From CAYTGM01 sp964437365 (lineage in GTDB: Bacteria; Sumerlaeota; Sumerlaeia; SLMS01): DNA of 62,156 nucleotides. Position numbers and translations under genes: made by a program. Shown here in pieces: positions 52,281 to 61,731 of this stretch. Position 1 is the first letter of the stretch, and each line of letters starts with the position of its first letter. The notes beneath the pieces are model-generated. The model was not told the DNA's origin, did no database searches, and saw only the letters and a list, made by a program, of their open reading frames with translations. The DNA lies in NCBI GenBank assembly GCA_964437365.1, contig CAYTGM010000029.1:1-62156 (forward strand). The letters run 5' to 3'.

Positions 52281-54983
52281 CTAATTCGCCAGATTTCGCA
52301 AAACAAACTGAAGAATACCGCCATTTCTGTAGTAATCTACTTCAACGGGGGTATCGATTCTGTTGAGCACCTTGAATTCTCGGATTGAGCCGTCGTTCAT
52401 CGTGGCTTTCACGCTAATATCCTGTCCGGGCTTCACATCATCGCTGAGTTCAATGTCGAATGTCTCCGTTCCATCCAGACCGAGGATCTTCGCATTTTCT
52501 CCCGCTTTGAATTGAAGGGGAATGATTCCCATACCAATCAGGTTGCTGCGGTGAATTCGCTCATAGCTTTCAGCAATCACAGCTTTGATTCCCAATAGAG
52601 AAGGGCCCTTAGCTGCCCAGTCTCTTGATGATCCCGATCCGTATTCTTTGCCAGCGAGAATCATGGTGGGAGTTCCCTCAGCTTTGTACATCTCGGATAC
52701 TTCAAAGAAGGAAGACTGAGTTCCCGATGGATGGTGAAGAGAAATGTTACCTTCACTTCCAGGTACCAACTGGTTTTTAATACGTATATTCGCGAATGTT
52801 CCTCGCATCATAACTTCATGATTTCCGCGACGAGATCCATAGCTGTTGAAGTCTTTTTCGCTGACTCCATTGCTTCTCAGATAGTCAGCAGCGGGAGAAT
52901 TTTTAGCAATCGCTCCAGCAGGTGAAATGTGGTCTGTTGTAACGGAATCACCGAATAGACCAAGAACTCGAGCGCCTTTAATCGATTCAATCTTACTTAC
53001 ATCGAGTGTAAGTCCTTCAAAGAAAGGGGGATTTCTAACATAGGTCGAATCATCCTTCCACTCGTATAGTTCACTTGTAACTGCTTCGATAGACTTCCAG
53101 GCTTCTGAACCGCTCCAGACGTCAGCATAGCGACTTTCAAACTGCTTGCGGGAAACGGCGGCTTTTACTGCTGATGCAACTTCTTCCGTCGTGGGCCAGA
53201 TATCCTTTAAATAGACAGCGTTACCATCTTTGTCTTCTCCAATTGCATCCTTGGTGATGTCTATAGCGGTGGAACCAGCAAGAGCATAGGCAACAACGAG
53301 AGGAGGCGAAGCAAGATAGTTAGTTCTTGTGAGCGGGTTGACACGCCCTTCAAAGTTTCTATTTCCAGAAAGCACTGCGGAAACAACAAGGTCAGCCTCA
53401 GTCACTGCAGCGGCAACAGGCTCAGGTAGTGGACCTGAGTTGCCAATACATGTGGTACAACCGTAACCCACGAGGTTAAAGCCGAGCTCTCTCAGGTACG
53501 GCATCAGGCCCGATTCATTGAGGTACTCTGTAACCACAGTCGATCCTGGAGCCAATGATGTCTTTACGTAGGGCTGAACCTTCAGTCCTTTTTCTGCAGC
53601 TTTTTTCGCAACAAGACCAGCTCCGATCATGACAGAAGGGTTACTTGTGTTTGTGCACGAAGTAATGGCTGCAATAACGACTGCACCATGCCCAATCTTT
53701 GTGGTGCTTCCGTTGTTTTTAACTTCAGCAGTCCGGGAGAGTTCTTCTTCTTTCAATCCAAGTCCTTTCGGACCTACCGGGCTTGTCAGTACATCTTTAT
53801 AGGTTGGGCCAACTTCACTCAGAGGAACTCGATCATGAGGGCGCTTGGGTCCTGCAAGGGCGGGCTCCACCGTTGAGAGGTCAAGCTCCAGCGTATCAGT
53901 AAACTCAAGCTCAGGCGCATCTTCCGTAAGAAACATTCCCTGTTCTTTCGCATATGCCTCGGTTAATTCGATCACTTCTTCTGATCGACCCGTGAGACGC
54001 ATATACTCGAGTGTTTTCTCATCTACAGGGAAGAAACTGACAGTCGATCCCTGCTCTGGAGCCATGTTGCCGATAGTGGCGCGGTCAGCGACAGACATTG
54101 TTCGAACACCTTCGCCGTAAAATTCAACAAACTTACCAACAACACCTTTTTGGCGGCACATTTCTGTAATACGGAGAACAAGGTCGGTTGCAGTAGCGCC
54201 CTCAGGAAGTTTCCCTGTGAGCTTAAATCCTATAACGTCAGGAACGAGCATGTAGATAGGCTGGTTCAGCATGACAGCTTCAGCTTCGATTCCACCAACA
54301 CCCCAGGCAATCACGCCAAGACCATTCACCATCGGTGTATGTGAGTCTGTCCCTACGCAACTGTCAGGATAGACTTCGTTGGTATCAGTGTTCACGAATG
54401 TTACCGGTGAGAGGTGCTCCAGGTTGACCTGATGCACAATACCTGTTGAAGGAGGAACAACGCGAAAGTTCTGAAAGGCTGTCTGTCCCCACTTGAGAAA
54501 TTCGTACCTTTCCTGGTTACGCTCAAACTCAATCTTTTCATTCTTAGCGAGAGAATCCTCTGAGCCAAAGAAATCGACCTGAACGGAGTGATCGATAACG
54601 AGGTCACAAGGAATCTGCGGGTTAATGAGATTTGCTGCTTTACCAAGACTCTTGACAGAATCTCTCATGGCAGCGAGATCAACAACCGCGGGAACACCAG
54701 TGAAATCCTGGAGCACAACGCGCGCTGGCTTGTATGGAGTTTCTTCCCTCTGATCAGCTTTTGGCGACCACTGCGCCAATTTTCTGACGTGCTCCTCGGT
54801 AAAGGCAAAATTGTCACAATTCCTTAAAACCGATTCCAGAAGAACGCGGATGGAGATGGGAAGTTTGGAAACATGTCCGACTCCGGCCTCTTCCAGTGCC
54901 TTCAGGCTGAAGAAAGAATACTTGTTTCCATTCTTAAGAGTTAGCTCTTTTTTGACTCCGAATGCATCAACGCGTGCAGACAT
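52281..54983 (-). CDS. acnA: Aconitate hydratase A
   Basis: This [4Fe-4S] enzyme isomerises citrate to isocitrate in the TCA cycle. At 900 residues it has the usual AcnA length. The cluster Cys are in ITSCTNTSNPSVMIGAG and GYGCTTCIGNSGPLP. The substrate Arg and Ser lie in the C-terminal swivel domain, at GSGSSRDWAAKGP. Domain order, starting with FFSLKALEEAGVGHVSKLPIS, is that of AcnA/IRP1 and not of AcnB. The start is preceded by AGGAG. It is divergent from the thioredoxin-like gene. The long tail downstream holds two stem-loops. Confidence 0.97.
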   Translation of the reverse strand: MSARVDAFGVKKELTLKNGNKYSFFSLKALEEAGVGHVSKLPISIRVLLESVLRNCDNFAFTEEHVRKLAQWSPKADQREETPYKPARVVLQDFTGVPAVVDLAAMRDSVKSLGKAANLINPQIPCDLVIDHSVQVDFFGSEDSLAKNEKIEFERNQERYEFLKWGQTAFQNFRVVPPSTGIVHQVNLEHLSPVTFVNTDTNEVYPDSCVGTDSHTPMVNGLGVIAWGVGGIEAEAVMLNQPIYMLVPDVIGFKLTGKLPEGATATDLVLRITEMCRQKGVVGKFVEFYGEGVRTMSVADRATIGNMAPEQGSTVSFFPVDEKTLEYMRLTGRSEEVIELTEAYAKEQGMFLTEDAPELEFTDTLELDLSTVEPALAGPKRPHDRVPLSEVGPTYKDVLTSPVGPKGLGLKEEELSRTAEVKNNGSTTKIGHGAVVIAAITSCTNTSNPSVMIGAGLVAKKAAEKGLKVQPYVKTSLAPGSTVVTEYLNESGLMPYLRELGFNLVGYGCTTCIGNSGPLPEPVAAAVTEADLVVSAVLSGNRNFEGRVNPLTRTNYLASPPLVVAYALAGSTAIDITKDAIGEDKDGNAVYLKDIWPTTEEVASAVKAAVSRKQFESRYADVWSGSEAWKSIEAVTSELYEWKDDSTYVRNPPFFEGLTLDVSKIESIKGARVLGLFGDSVTTDHISPAGAIAKNSPAADYLRSNGVSEKDFNSYGSRRGNHEVMMRGTFANIRIKNQLVPGSEGNISLHHPSGTQSSFFEVSEMYKAEGTPTMILAGKEYGSGSSRDWAAKGPSLLGIKAVIAESYERIHRSNLIGMGIIPLQFKAGENAKILGLDGTETFDIELSDDVKPGQDISVKATMNDGSIREFKVLNRIDTPVEVDYYRNGGILQFVLRNLAN

Positions 54984-55223
54984 AGGTTCGTTGGCTCCTG
55001 GGTTGAGTAATTATGGGTTTCCTGGTCTATGGTATGCCTGACCAAAGGATGAGCACTGTGCCCTGAGCAAAGAGGTGTGAACAAGAGAGAATTGCACCGT
55101 TCTTCGGGATTTCTTTTAAGCGTGTCCCAATATTTATAAAACAATCCAATATCAGCAGCTTTCTGGCCCCGCGTTCGCTCCTGATAATTACAGAATTTTG
55201 GAACGATTCAGAGGTCAATTAGC

Positions 55224-55781
55224 GTGTCAGAACTGATAACAGGAAAACTTCCGATGGCGATTGGTGCGGTCATGGTCTTTGCGGGAGTCATGGGCTTTGC
55301 TCTAGGAATTGGGAATAGCAGCTCTTCTTTATTCACCTCTTCCGACTATGGATCTGGTTCGACCCACTCAGACGTTGGCAGTGAGGCGATAAACATCTCC
55401 GGGACGACCATTGATGGCGATGCTTTCGACCTCGAAAAAGAGCGAGGAAAGGTTGTGGTCATCGATTTTTGGGCAACTTGGTGTCCGCCCTGCCGGGAAA
55501 AAGCTCCCCGACTAACTTCTCTTCACGCTCAGTACGATTCCGGCAAAGTTAAGGTGATTGGAGTCAGTGGAGATAATGACCCCGACAAGGTTACGCGCTA
55601 CTTTGAAGACACTGGTAATTACTTCCCTACGATTCAGAAAGACACCGACCGACTCTTCAAGGCTTACCGTGTTACGAGCATTCCGACTATCATTGTCATC
55701 GATCCGGAAGGGACCATCGCATTTCGAGGACACGGCGGGGGCTTCGAGGAGGTTGTAGAAGAGCTTGCATCCGCACTTTGA
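55224..55781 (+). CDS. Membrane-anchored TlpA/ResA-like thioredoxin
   Basis: This 185-residue extracytoplasmic thiol-disulfide protein has a single N-terminal membrane segment (about 10-28), a short Ser-rich linker and a TlpA-type thioredoxin domain (about 50-185). The active site is WCPPC in FWATWCPPCREKAP. The cis-Pro is in VTSIPTIIVID. WCPPC is usual for reducing proteins such as ResA or CcmG, which help cytochrome c or other disulfide proteins mature. The GTG start has GAGGT 9 bases upstream; ATG 55254 would leave a shorter anchor. It is convergent with glnS, only 32 bases away. Confidence 0.88.
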   Translation: MSELITGKLPMAIGAVMVFAGVMGFALGIGNSSSSLFTSSDYGSGSTHSDVGSEAINISGTTIDGDAFDLEKERGKVVVIDFWATWCPPCREKAPRLTSLHAQYDSGKVKVIGVSGDNDPDKVTRYFEDTGNYFPTIQKDTDRLFKAYRVTSIPTIIVIDPEGTIAFRGHGGGFEEVVEELASAL

Positions 55782-55813
55782 AAAGTCGGAAATCAGAAGC
55801 TATTTTACTTCGA

Positions 55814-57496
55814 TCAGTTTTTCTTCTGTTTTGCCCAGGTATCTCTAAGAGTAACCGTCCGGTTAAAGACCAGATTCTCTTCACTGCTATCCCTGTTATC
55901 AACGCAGAAGTATCCAAGTCGCTCGAACTGGAATTGTTCTGATTGTCGGGCATTTTTCAGAGATGGTTCCAGCTTACAATCCTTTAAGATTTCCAGGGAG
56001 TTCTCATTTAGGTTTTCAAGGAAGTCTTTTCCTTCATCTGTCTTCCCTGGATCTTCTGTGACAAAGAGGTTGTCATATAGCCGCACTTCAGCATTAACCG
56101 CAGTTGGTGCGGACACCCAATGAATTGTCGCTTTCACTTTTCGACCATCGGGAGGATTCTTGCCTCTTGTTTCTGGATCGATAGTACAATGCAGCTCAAC
56201 CACGTTACCTTTGTCATCCTTTACGACGTCATTGCACTTGAGAAAGTAAGCATAGCGCAACCGGACCTCTTTCCCGGGAGAAAGGCGAAAAAACTTTTTC
56301 GGAGGATCCTCCATGAAGTCATCCTGCTCGATGTATAGCTCACGAGAGAAAGTTACTTTCCTGGTTCCTTCTTCTGGTTTTTCCGGGTTGTTGACCGCAT
56401 CCATTTCTTCAGTCTGGTCTTCGGGATAGTTCGTGATCACGACCTTGAGAGGCTTGAGCACTGCCATCACGCGAGCAGCATTTTTATTCAAGTCGTCTCT
56501 GAGACAAGATTCAAGAAGTGCTAGCTCAACAGTATTATTCCTCTTCGCCACACCGACTTTACTGCAGAAGGTTCTGATGGATTCGGGCGTATATCCTCTT
56601 CTTCTGAACGCCGAGATCGTGGGCATGCGTGGATCTGACCAGCTATCCACGACCCCCTTCTCAACGAGTGTCAGAAGCTTGCGTTTACTCATAACCATAT
56701 ACGTAAGATTTAGCCGGGCGAACTCGATCTGCTGAGATCGGGTAATCTCGAGTTTCTCCTGGAGCCATTCGTAAAGGGGGCGATGATCAGAAAACTCCAA
56801 CGTACAAATCGAATGAGTGATCCTCTCAATAGAGTCAGACTGTCCATGAGCAAAGTCATACATTGGGTAAATGCACCACTTGTCTCCCGTTCGATGGTGC
56901 TTTGCGTGCTGGATACGATAAAGCACGGGATCTCTCATGTTTATATTAGGAGAAGCCATGTCTATTCTGGCGCGGAGAGTCTTTTCACCATCTTTGAACT
57001 CCCCATTCTTCATACGTTCAAAAAGGTCCAGGTTTTCTTCGACAGTTCGGTTGCGATACGGACTTTCAACACCAGGTTCCTTCAGGGTGCCGCGGTTCTT
57101 CCGAACTTCTTCTCCGGACAGATCACACACGAAGGCATTTCCATCGCGAATCAATTTCAGCGCATATTCAAAAAGGGTATCAAAGTAGTCGGAGGCGAAG
57201 AAGAGATTCTCCCCCCAGTCAAAGCCCAACCACTTGATATCTTCGATAATCGAGTCTACATATTCCTGCTCTTCTTTCGTCGGGTTTGTATCATCGAATC
57301 GAAGGTGGCATTTACCCTTATATTCCTGGGCGATGCCGAAGTTCAGGCAAATCGATTTGGCATGTCCAATATGCAGGTATCCGTTAGGCTCTGGAGGAAA
57401 CCGCGTCACGATTTGTCGATCTGGATTCTTCTCCAGATCAGCTTCCACGATTTGTCTGACGAAATCCAAAGATTGTGTGCGCGGTTCATTTGCCAT
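55814..57496 (-). CDS. glnS: Glutaminyl-tRNA synthetase
   Basis: This class I synthetase charges tRNA-Gln. The 560-residue protein has FPPEPNGYLHIGHAKS (HIGH box, about 34-49), the LRFDDTNPTKEEQEYV run of the Glx group, and MSKRKLL as its KMSKS box (about 268). The C-terminal half is the beta-barrel anticodon-binding part of GlnS rather than the alpha-helical one of GltX. Its presence implies direct Gln-tRNA charging, without the amidotransferase route being necessary. No strong Shine-Dalgarno is visible. Confidence 0.97.
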   Translation of the reverse strand: MANEPRTQSLDFVRQIVEADLEKNPDRQIVTRFPPEPNGYLHIGHAKSICLNFGIAQEYKGKCHLRFDDTNPTKEEQEYVDSIIEDIKWLGFDWGENLFFASDYFDTLFEYALKLIRDGNAFVCDLSGEEVRKNRGTLKEPGVESPYRNRTVEENLDLFERMKNGEFKDGEKTLRARIDMASPNINMRDPVLYRIQHAKHHRTGDKWCIYPMYDFAHGQSDSIERITHSICTLEFSDHRPLYEWLQEKLEITRSQQIEFARLNLTYMVMSKRKLLTLVEKGVVDSWSDPRMPTISAFRRRGYTPESIRTFCSKVGVAKRNNTVELALLESCLRDDLNKNAARVMAVLKPLKVVITNYPEDQTEEMDAVNNPEKPEEGTRKVTFSRELYIEQDDFMEDPPKKFFRLSPGKEVRLRYAYFLKCNDVVKDDKGNVVELHCTIDPETRGKNPPDGRKVKATIHWVSAPTAVNAEVRLYDNLFVTEDPGKTDEGKDFLENLNENSLEILKDCKLEPSLKNARQSEQFQFERLGYFCVDNRDSSEENLVFNRTVTLRDTWAKQKKN

Positions 57497-57618
57497 CTTA
57501 TTTTTATGAACTTCTCCTGAGTTTTTTGTTCTGATCTAAGAACGCCTTTAAGAGCCCTATCGAGTGATCGTGTGTCAAGGCGCTCAACTTACTATTTCAT
57601 CCTTTGAGCTCTTCAGTT

Positions 57619-58242
57619 TTAATGACCCTTCTGAGCTTCAGCCGCTGTTATAAGCTGAGCCCCCTTGCTTGCCATCTCATTGAGTGCTGCATCTACGTCT
57701 CCTGAATTCAGATCGATCCCTCGAACAGCATCAGTTAATAGCACGACCTTGAATCCCTCGCTTAAAGCATCAAGTACCGTAAATTTCACGCAGTAGTCTG
57801 TAGCCAAACCGCCGACGAAGATTTCATCCACTCCTTCTCCCTTCAGATAATCGGACAAACCGGTGGCCTTCCTCTTTCCATTATCAAAGAAGCCACTATA
57901 TGCATCAAGATCCTGGTCCGTCCCTTTATGAATAATCTTCTTGATTCGACCAACCCGCAGCCCTGGGATAAAGTCCGCGCCCTCGGTATTCGCCACACAG
58001 TGAACTGGCCACAGGACTTGATCAAGCCCGTCAATCTGAACAACCTTTCCCACTTCACCCCCCTCATGATTCTTAGCGAAACTGACGTGATCTTCCGGGT
58101 GCAAATCCTGAGTGGCCACAACCAGTGGGAACAGATCCATCATCTCATTCAATGGTTCCACGATTTGATCACCTTCCGGGACAGCCAGTGCTCCCCCGGG
58201 GGCAAAATCATTTTGTACGTCTACAAGCAATAAAGCTTTCAT
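57619..58242 (-). CDS. pncA: Nicotinamidase
   Basis: This isochorismatase-fold hydrolase turns nicotinamide into nicotinate. The 207-residue sequence shows LLVDVQNDFAPGGALAV with the catalytic Asp8, metal ligands in the region DLHPEDHVSFAKNH, and the catalytic Cys in VGGLATDYCVKFT. It is the last gene of the pncB-nadE-pncA operon, 39 bases after nadE, with GGAG 7 bases before the ATG. The product feeds directly into PncB. Confidence 0.95.
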   Translation of the reverse strand: MKALLLVDVQNDFAPGGALAVPEGDQIVEPLNEMMDLFPLVVATQDLHPEDHVSFAKNHEGGEVGKVVQIDGLDQVLWPVHCVANTEGADFIPGLRVGRIKKIIHKGTDQDLDAYSGFFDNGKRKATGLSDYLKGEGVDEIFVGGLATDYCVKFTVLDALSEGFKVVLLTDAVRGIDLNSGDVDAALNEMASKGAQLITAAEAQKGH

Positions 58243-58281
58243 TGATTTTCTCCTCTCTCTGGAATCTTCGAGTTCAAACGA

Positions 58282-60270
58282 CTATTTGATCTTTTGGAGT
58301 TGTTCCAGCTCTTTCGCGAAGCCGCCGGACAGGATCGGAAAACGACACCATGTTTTGGGATCCAGGTTCTCATCATCCAAGTGGAAGGAAGGAGCATATC
58401 GCTCTCGTTTCCATTGATTGCGGGACCAGAGCTGAAAGAAACGTGTGATCCAGCCCTTCAATTGAGCTGGTTCCAGCTCAGGCTCAAGTCGTCTAAGAAT
58501 GCTGTATATCTCAACAGGTGATTTCTTATCTCTAATTGCCAGGCGTTCGATCTTGTCAAGATACACATAAGGCATCAGGTCTTCTTCGTCTGTCTGTTTA
58601 CTGTCAACCGGCCGGAGTTCCGCCGTTGGCTGGAGTTTGTTAACACTGGACAGCTCTGGTATTGGACCAGACTCCGACGGACCATATTTCTCTGCCCACT
58701 GCAACCATGTACGAAGAAAAGCCTTATCTATACCCGCGATAGGAGACAACCCTCCTGAAGTATCACCATCCATCGTCGCATAGCCAACTGCTGCTTCCGA
58801 ACGGTTACTGGTAGAAAGGAGAAGTGCGCCCTTAATATTTGCTATCATCCAGACGCTCGGAGCACGCAGGCGCGCCTGAATATTCTGCAAAGCGATATCA
58901 TGTGTATCCCATCCAAGTTTTTCTTCAAGCGCTTCCGAGACAAGGTCTCTGTAACGACGATGCACCTCCTCAAGTTGCAGGTTCAGATGAGTGGCCCCGA
59001 TAGCTTTTGCCACATTTTCAGCTGCCTTCTTGGTCGTCTCGCTGCTATTCTCTGTCCCCTGATACACAGTGGTAAGTAAGGCATGAACAATATCCTCAGA
59101 GCTTTTTGCATCAACGATTCCTCTGATGTGAGAAAGCTTCTCTTTGAATACCTCAAGTCCGAGCTCCTCTACACCCAGACGCACCATCAGTGAACAGAGC
59201 GCGGCCACCGCAGTACTGTCAGCGCCACCGGAGAGCGAAACAACGAAACCCTGAGAGCGGCTCTTGCGCAAGTAGTCGTATAGACCAAGACTGACAGCTC
59301 GCGTAAACTCTTCCTCCTTCAATTGGGGAGAAGTCTCCCAGGTTCCTGCTTCACAGCTTCCCTGTTCTTGAAGTCCGGCTTCGCGGAACTTGAAAGGAAC
59401 CGTTAAGCATAAGGAGTCGTCGGTTTTCAGGTCGGGGAAGTGGCTGGCCGTTTTTGCCTGGGCCAATCGGGATGCCTCGAGGTCAACACTCGCACTAATG
59501 ACTTGAACATCTTGAAACGAGAGGCGGCGCCCTCTTGCCACCAGTGTTCCCTGGCTTCCAATGAGACCTCCTCCATCGTAGATCGCTCTTCCGGCTTCGT
59601 TGCCGGACATATTGCAATAGACATAAGTCACGCCAAATGCACGAGACCCTTCAAGGACGAACCTTTCACGTATAGAAACTTTACCAAAGGCGAAATGAGA
59701 AGCACTGGGATTGAGAATCACATCACAACTGCGCCTTGCCAACCTTGCTCCAGGTCTCTGCGCTACCCAGGCATCCTCGCAAATCTCGAAACCAATTTTA
59801 ACTCCGCCCACGTTATAATAGAGATCCCCGACGGGAATCTCCTGATCATCTATGTGGAAGACGTTTCGAACACCCTCTGGCCAGGGCTTGAACCATCGTG
59901 GTTCATAGTGTATACCATCCCCTGCCAGTGACTGCTTTGCTGTAAGGCCAACAACGCTGCCATCAACGATCATCGCCACAACAGAGAATACGGCGTTGCG
60001 ATGATATACGGGAAGACCAACAGAAACGACAAGTCCTCTCGTTTCCGGGAGAATCTCATTCAGCATATCCCATGACATACGCGCCGTGTGAGGAGAAAGA
60101 AACATATCCTCACAACCGTAGCCACTGATACATAACTCAGGAAGACAAAGGACACCGACTCCCTGATCCTTTGCTGTTTGAATGGCCTCAACAATTCGTT
60201 TTTTGTTTCCCTCCCAATCTAGAGGGATCTGGTTCAATGAACCGGAAGCAATTTTAACTTGGATCGTCAT
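58282..60270 (-). CDS. nadE: NAD+ synthase, glutamine-dependent
   Basis: The enzyme amidates nicotinate adenine dinucleotide to NAD using ammonia from glutamine. Residues 1 to about 280 form the nitrilase-type glutaminase, with Glu45 (CLPELC), a Lys in AKQSLAGDGIHYE and a Cys in GFEICEDAWV. Residues about 325-660 form the synthetase, with the ATP loop SLSGGADSTAVAAL and STSNRSEAAVGYATMDGDTSGG. At 662 residues it has the length of the two-domain form. The ATG is 3 bases after the pncB stop. Confidence 0.97.
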   Translation of the reverse strand: MTIQVKIASGSLNQIPLDWEGNKKRIVEAIQTAKDQGVGVLCLPELCISGYGCEDMFLSPHTARMSWDMLNEILPETRGLVVSVGLPVYHRNAVFSVVAMIVDGSVVGLTAKQSLAGDGIHYEPRWFKPWPEGVRNVFHIDDQEIPVGDLYYNVGGVKIGFEICEDAWVAQRPGARLARRSCDVILNPSASHFAFGKVSIRERFVLEGSRAFGVTYVYCNMSGNEAGRAIYDGGGLIGSQGTLVARGRRLSFQDVQVISASVDLEASRLAQAKTASHFPDLKTDDSLCLTVPFKFREAGLQEQGSCEAGTWETSPQLKEEEFTRAVSLGLYDYLRKSRSQGFVVSLSGGADSTAVAALCSLMVRLGVEELGLEVFKEKLSHIRGIVDAKSSEDIVHALLTTVYQGTENSSETTKKAAENVAKAIGATHLNLQLEEVHRRYRDLVSEALEEKLGWDTHDIALQNIQARLRAPSVWMIANIKGALLLSTSNRSEAAVGYATMDGDTSGGLSPIAGIDKAFLRTWLQWAEKYGPSESGPIPELSSVNKLQPTAELRPVDSKQTDEEDLMPYVYLDKIERLAIRDKKSPVEIYSILRRLEPELEPAQLKGWITRFFQLWSRNQWKRERYAPSFHLDDENLDPKTWCRFPILSGGFAKELEQLQKIK

Positions 60271-60273
60271 TAG

Positions 60274-61731
60274 CTATACTTCTTTCGTTCCTCTCAGGTT
60301 CATAACAAGATCTGTTTTCTTTTCGAAGAGGGCTTTTTCCAGACCAACCGGATAAGAGTACGGGTCCTCCAGCCGGTAGATCCCTTCATCGAACAGACTA
60401 AGCCCTTTGAGCGTTGTGTCACGTATTTCATCGATCTTTCGCCTCGGGACAACTTCTTTCCCATCTTGGACATAGCGAACCAGAAGATCCTCTGACTCGC
60501 TGCAGGCCGACAACCTTTTCCGACGCGTCATATCCATCTGATCAATGATCAGCATCTCTTCTCCTGCGGGGTCGAGCGTATCATAGATCGCATCTCCTGC
60601 AGGGACCCCATTGTTATAATAGCGACGGACCTGCTGTATACCGGGATTTGAAACCTTGATGAGTTGTTCACTCAACTTGATGCGACTTTTCCAGTTCCCC
60701 TCGACATCCTTGATAGCAGATATCTTGTAAACACCCCCTAAGGCGGGCTGGTCATAGGCAGTGATTAATTTGGTGCCGACACCCCAGATATCGACCTGAG
60801 CCCCTTCATTCCTGAGTGACTGAATCTGGTATTCATCCAAATCATTGCTTGCTACGATTTTGCTGTCTTTGAACCCGGCGGCGTCTAGACGCTTCCTTGC
60901 CTCCTTGCTCAGCCAGACGAGATCGCCTGAGTCGAGGCGGATACCCATAAGATCGTGTCCGCTTGAACGAAGCTTCCTTCCAGTTTCAATGGCTTTCTCT
61001 ACCCCCTTGATACTGTCATAGGTATCCACCAGAAGGATACTGTTGTGCGGCATCACCTCGCCCCACTGATCAAAAGACTCCTGTTCACTGTCAAAACTCA
61101 TCACCCAGCTGTGCGCATGAGTTCCTTTCGCAGGAATTCCCAGCTGCTTTGCCGCATAGACATTAGACGTCGCGTCAACACCTCCGATATAGGTAGCTCT
61201 TGTCGCGCATAGACCACCATCGAAACCCTGAGACCTGCGCAACCCAAACTCCAGAACAGCATTCTCCCCCGCTACTTTCTTTACCCGGGCTGCTTTGGTA
61301 GCAATCAATGAGGAGAAATTAACAATATTCAGGAAGGCGGATTCAAGTAACTGACACTGAATAAGTGGCCCTTGTACACGCACAAGAGGTTCAAAAGGAA
61401 AGCAGATAGTACCTTCTGGAATAGCATCAATGGAACATGTGATCTGAAGGCTTTTCAAGTATTCGAGGAAGGGTCCGGAAAAAAGAGGACGATCACCCTT
61501 TCCTTTCAACCCCGCCAGGAAATCAATATCCGTTTCCTCAAACCGAAGACCTTTGATATACTCAAGTAGATACTCAAGGCCCGCGCTGACTGTATATCCT
61601 CCGCCAAAAGGGTTCTTCCGAAAAAAGAGGTGGAACACTGACTCACGTTCAGAAAGACCGGATTGCCAGTACCCACAGGCCATGGTAAGCTGGTATAAAT
61701 CTGTTACGAGGGCTTTTGACTCCTTGACCAT
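60274..61731 (-). CDS. pncB: Nicotinate phosphoribosyltransferase
   Basis: It joins nicotinate and phosphoribosyl diphosphate to nicotinate mononucleotide, with ATP hydrolysis. The 485-residue protein has the family start ALVTDLYQLTMACGYWQSG. The His that becomes phosphorylated is probably in GTHAHSWVMSFDSE, followed by LVDTYDSIKGVEKAIETG and GIRLDSGDLVWLSKEAR. It is the first gene of the salvage operon; AGGT lies 7 bases before the ATG. NadD, needed between this enzyme and NadE, is not in the window. Confidence 0.96.
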   Translation of the reverse strand: MVKESKALVTDLYQLTMACGYWQSGLSERESVFHLFFRKNPFGGGYTVSAGLEYLLEYIKGLRFEETDIDFLAGLKGKGDRPLFSGPFLEYLKSLQITCSIDAIPEGTICFPFEPLVRVQGPLIQCQLLESAFLNIVNFSSLIATKAARVKKVAGENAVLEFGLRRSQGFDGGLCATRATYIGGVDATSNVYAAKQLGIPAKGTHAHSWVMSFDSEQESFDQWGEVMPHNSILLVDTYDSIKGVEKAIETGRKLRSSGHDLMGIRLDSGDLVWLSKEARKRLDAAGFKDSKIVASNDLDEYQIQSLRNEGAQVDIWGVGTKLITAYDQPALGGVYKISAIKDVEGNWKSRIKLSEQLIKVSNPGIQQVRRYYNNGVPAGDAIYDTLDPAGEEMLIIDQMDMTRRKRLSACSESEDLLVRYVQDGKEVVPRRKIDEIRDTTLKGLSLFDEGIYRLEDPYSYPVGLEKALFEKKTDLVMNLRGTKEV

